26,334 nt of DNA from Kiritimatiellia bacterium (GTDB lineage: Bacteria > Verrucomicrobiota > Kiritimatiellia > RFP12 > UBA1067). Positions 25,768 through 26,334 of the stretch are shown here, piece after piece. The stretch spans positions 1 to 26,334 of the forward strand of contig JAEDMC010000011.1 of the NCBI GenBank assembly GCA_016303225.1. Direction: 5' to 3'. Made by a program: the position numbers and the translations under genes. The notes beneath the pieces are model-generated. The model saw only the letters and a program-made list of their open reading frames with translations, made no database searches and was not told the origin of the DNA. Positions within the stretch are counted from its first letter, which is position 1. Every line of letters begins with the position of its first letter.

Positions 25768-26334
25768 GCTTTTAGCCCCTGCGGGTAATTTCCAGACCGC
25801 TCTCGCCGCGTTTGAGGCGGGGGCGGATGCCGTCTATTGTGGGCTGACCGAATTCTCGGCGCGGGCGTTTGCCGACAACTTCTCGCTTGAAGACCTGAAG
25901 AACCTTCTTCGCTTCGCGAAGGGATCGGGAATCGGGGGCCGGGGATTGGGGAAGAAGGTTTACGTCACCTTCAACACCGTCATTGACGAGGACAACATCG
26001 AGAACGCCATCGGGCAGCTGGCGCGGCTCGACGAGGTGCACCCCGATGCGCTGATCGTGCAGGACATTGGCGTTGCGCGAATTTGCCGCGAACACTTCCC
26101 GAATCTAGAGCTTCACGCCTCGACGCAGCTTGTCGCGCACAACCTTGAGGGCGTGCTGGCGATGAAGGAACTCGGATTCAAGCGTGTCGTGCTGGCGCGA
26201 GAACTGTCGCTCGAGGAGATTGCGTCCATCGCGAAGCGCTGCGGTGACATGGAGCTCGAGGTGTTCATCCACGGCGCGCTTTGCTATTCGATTTCGGGGT
26301 TGTGTTTGTTCGGTGCGATGGAGAAGGACCGCAG
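25757..26334 (+). CDS. Peptidase U32 family protein, 3' end beyond window
   Basis: The open frame begins at ATG 25757 inside the end of lysA (11-bp overlap) and runs to the window edge (192 codons). The N-terminus C-E-L-L-A-P-A-G-N-F, A-G-A-D-A-V-Y-C-G and F-S-A-R-A-F-A, followed by K-V-Y-V-T-F-N-T, D-A-L-I-V-Q-D-I-G-V, H-A-S-T-Q and F-I-H-G-A-L-C-Y-S-I-S-G, is the U32 family pattern. Members include collagenase-like proteases and tRNA/rRNA hydroxylation proteins (TrhP, RlhA); which one this is needs the missing part. A 7-bp GATCGGG array is inserted in frame before K-K-V-Y-V-T-F as G-S-G-I-G-G-R-G-L-G. Confidence 0.9.
   Translation, partial: MDCELLAPAGNFQTALAAFEAGADAVYCGLTEFSARAFADNFSLEDLKNLLRFAKGSGIGGRGLGKKVYVTFNTVIDEDNIENAIGQLARLDEVHPDALIVQDIGVARICREHFPNLELHASTQLVAHNLEGVLAMKELGFKRVVLARELSLEEIASIAKRCGDMELEVFIHGALCYSISGLCLFGAMEKDR
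25923..25950 (+). repeat. In-frame 7-bp array (GATCGGG) in the U32 gene
   Basis: Four units: GATCGGG, AATCGGG, GGCCGGG, GATTGGG. It encodes G-S-G-I-G-G-R-G-L-G at a position where the family normally goes straight from a helix to the K-K-V-Y-V strand. Related to 14963-14996. Confidence 0.9.

Overview
This is a bacterial chromosomal window (26.3 kb) in which every confident protein gene lies on the + strand. Gene content fits a Gram-negative-type bacterium with an outer membrane: two lipoprotein signal peptides, TatA, YidC and EpmA are present. A lipoprotein with two 3-keto-disaccharide hydrolase (DUF1080) domains, a type common in the PVC superphylum, the GC-rich codons and an RHS-type fragment suggest Verrucomicrobiota/Kiritimatiellota. 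That placement is an inference with modest confidence; no rRNA is present to test it.

Layout. 1-345: the 3' end of a group II intron (domains V and VI), a 14-bp tandem duplication and a remnant of an RHS/YD-repeat protein. 379-4413: a small membrane protein, nadC, the DUF1080 lipoprotein, coaX (type III pantothenate kinase) and a second small lipoprotein. 4463-8547: an acyl-CoA/ACP synthetase, a D-2-hydroxyacid dehydrogenase, tsaE and a RhaT-family sugar transporter. 8629-11484: xseB, an orphan GHKL ATPase, a CAU-anticodon tRNA, an RluA-type pseudouridine synthase and a HAD phosphatase. 11531-16201: rpmH-rnpA-yidD-yidC, a SAM methyltransferase (PF13679 type) and epmA. 16260-20738: rpoD, a membrane-anchored RRM protein, a DJ-1/PfpI protein and a ClC channel/antiporter. 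20757-22769: fabD-fabG-acpP (fatty acid synthesis). 22775-26334: tatA, uvrC, lysA and a peptidase U32 family gene cut by the right edge. Genes are tightly packed, with many overlapping stop/start codons (GTGA, ATGA, TGATG, CTGA).

The most unusual signal is about twenty short arrays of degenerate 7-bp (occasionally 8- or 9-bp) tandem repeats, spread through spacers and inside unrelated housekeeping genes. They fall into a few sequence families: CTACCAA, CTCAAAT/TTCAGAT, AACAATCG, GATCGGG, CCCCTAA, TACTTTT/GTGAAAA, CGCAGAG and GAAGTAA. Because 7 and 8 are not multiples of 3, a pure array cycles through all frames and encodes one cyclic peptide in each orientation. The arrays inside genes are in the orientation that is open (for example I-S-D-L-K-S-Q in three unrelated proteins), while one whose unit contains a stop in both orientations sits at a gene end. 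One array encodes the hydrophobic core of a lipoprotein signal peptide. The pattern looks like a dispersed repeat system that adds segments to proteins.

A second recurrent signal is a promoter element with an extended -10, TGATATAAT (variants TATACT and TACAAT), before at least eight transcription units. In several cases it lies 6-10 bp from the start codon with no Shine-Dalgarno sequence, which predicts leaderless or nearly leaderless mRNAs.
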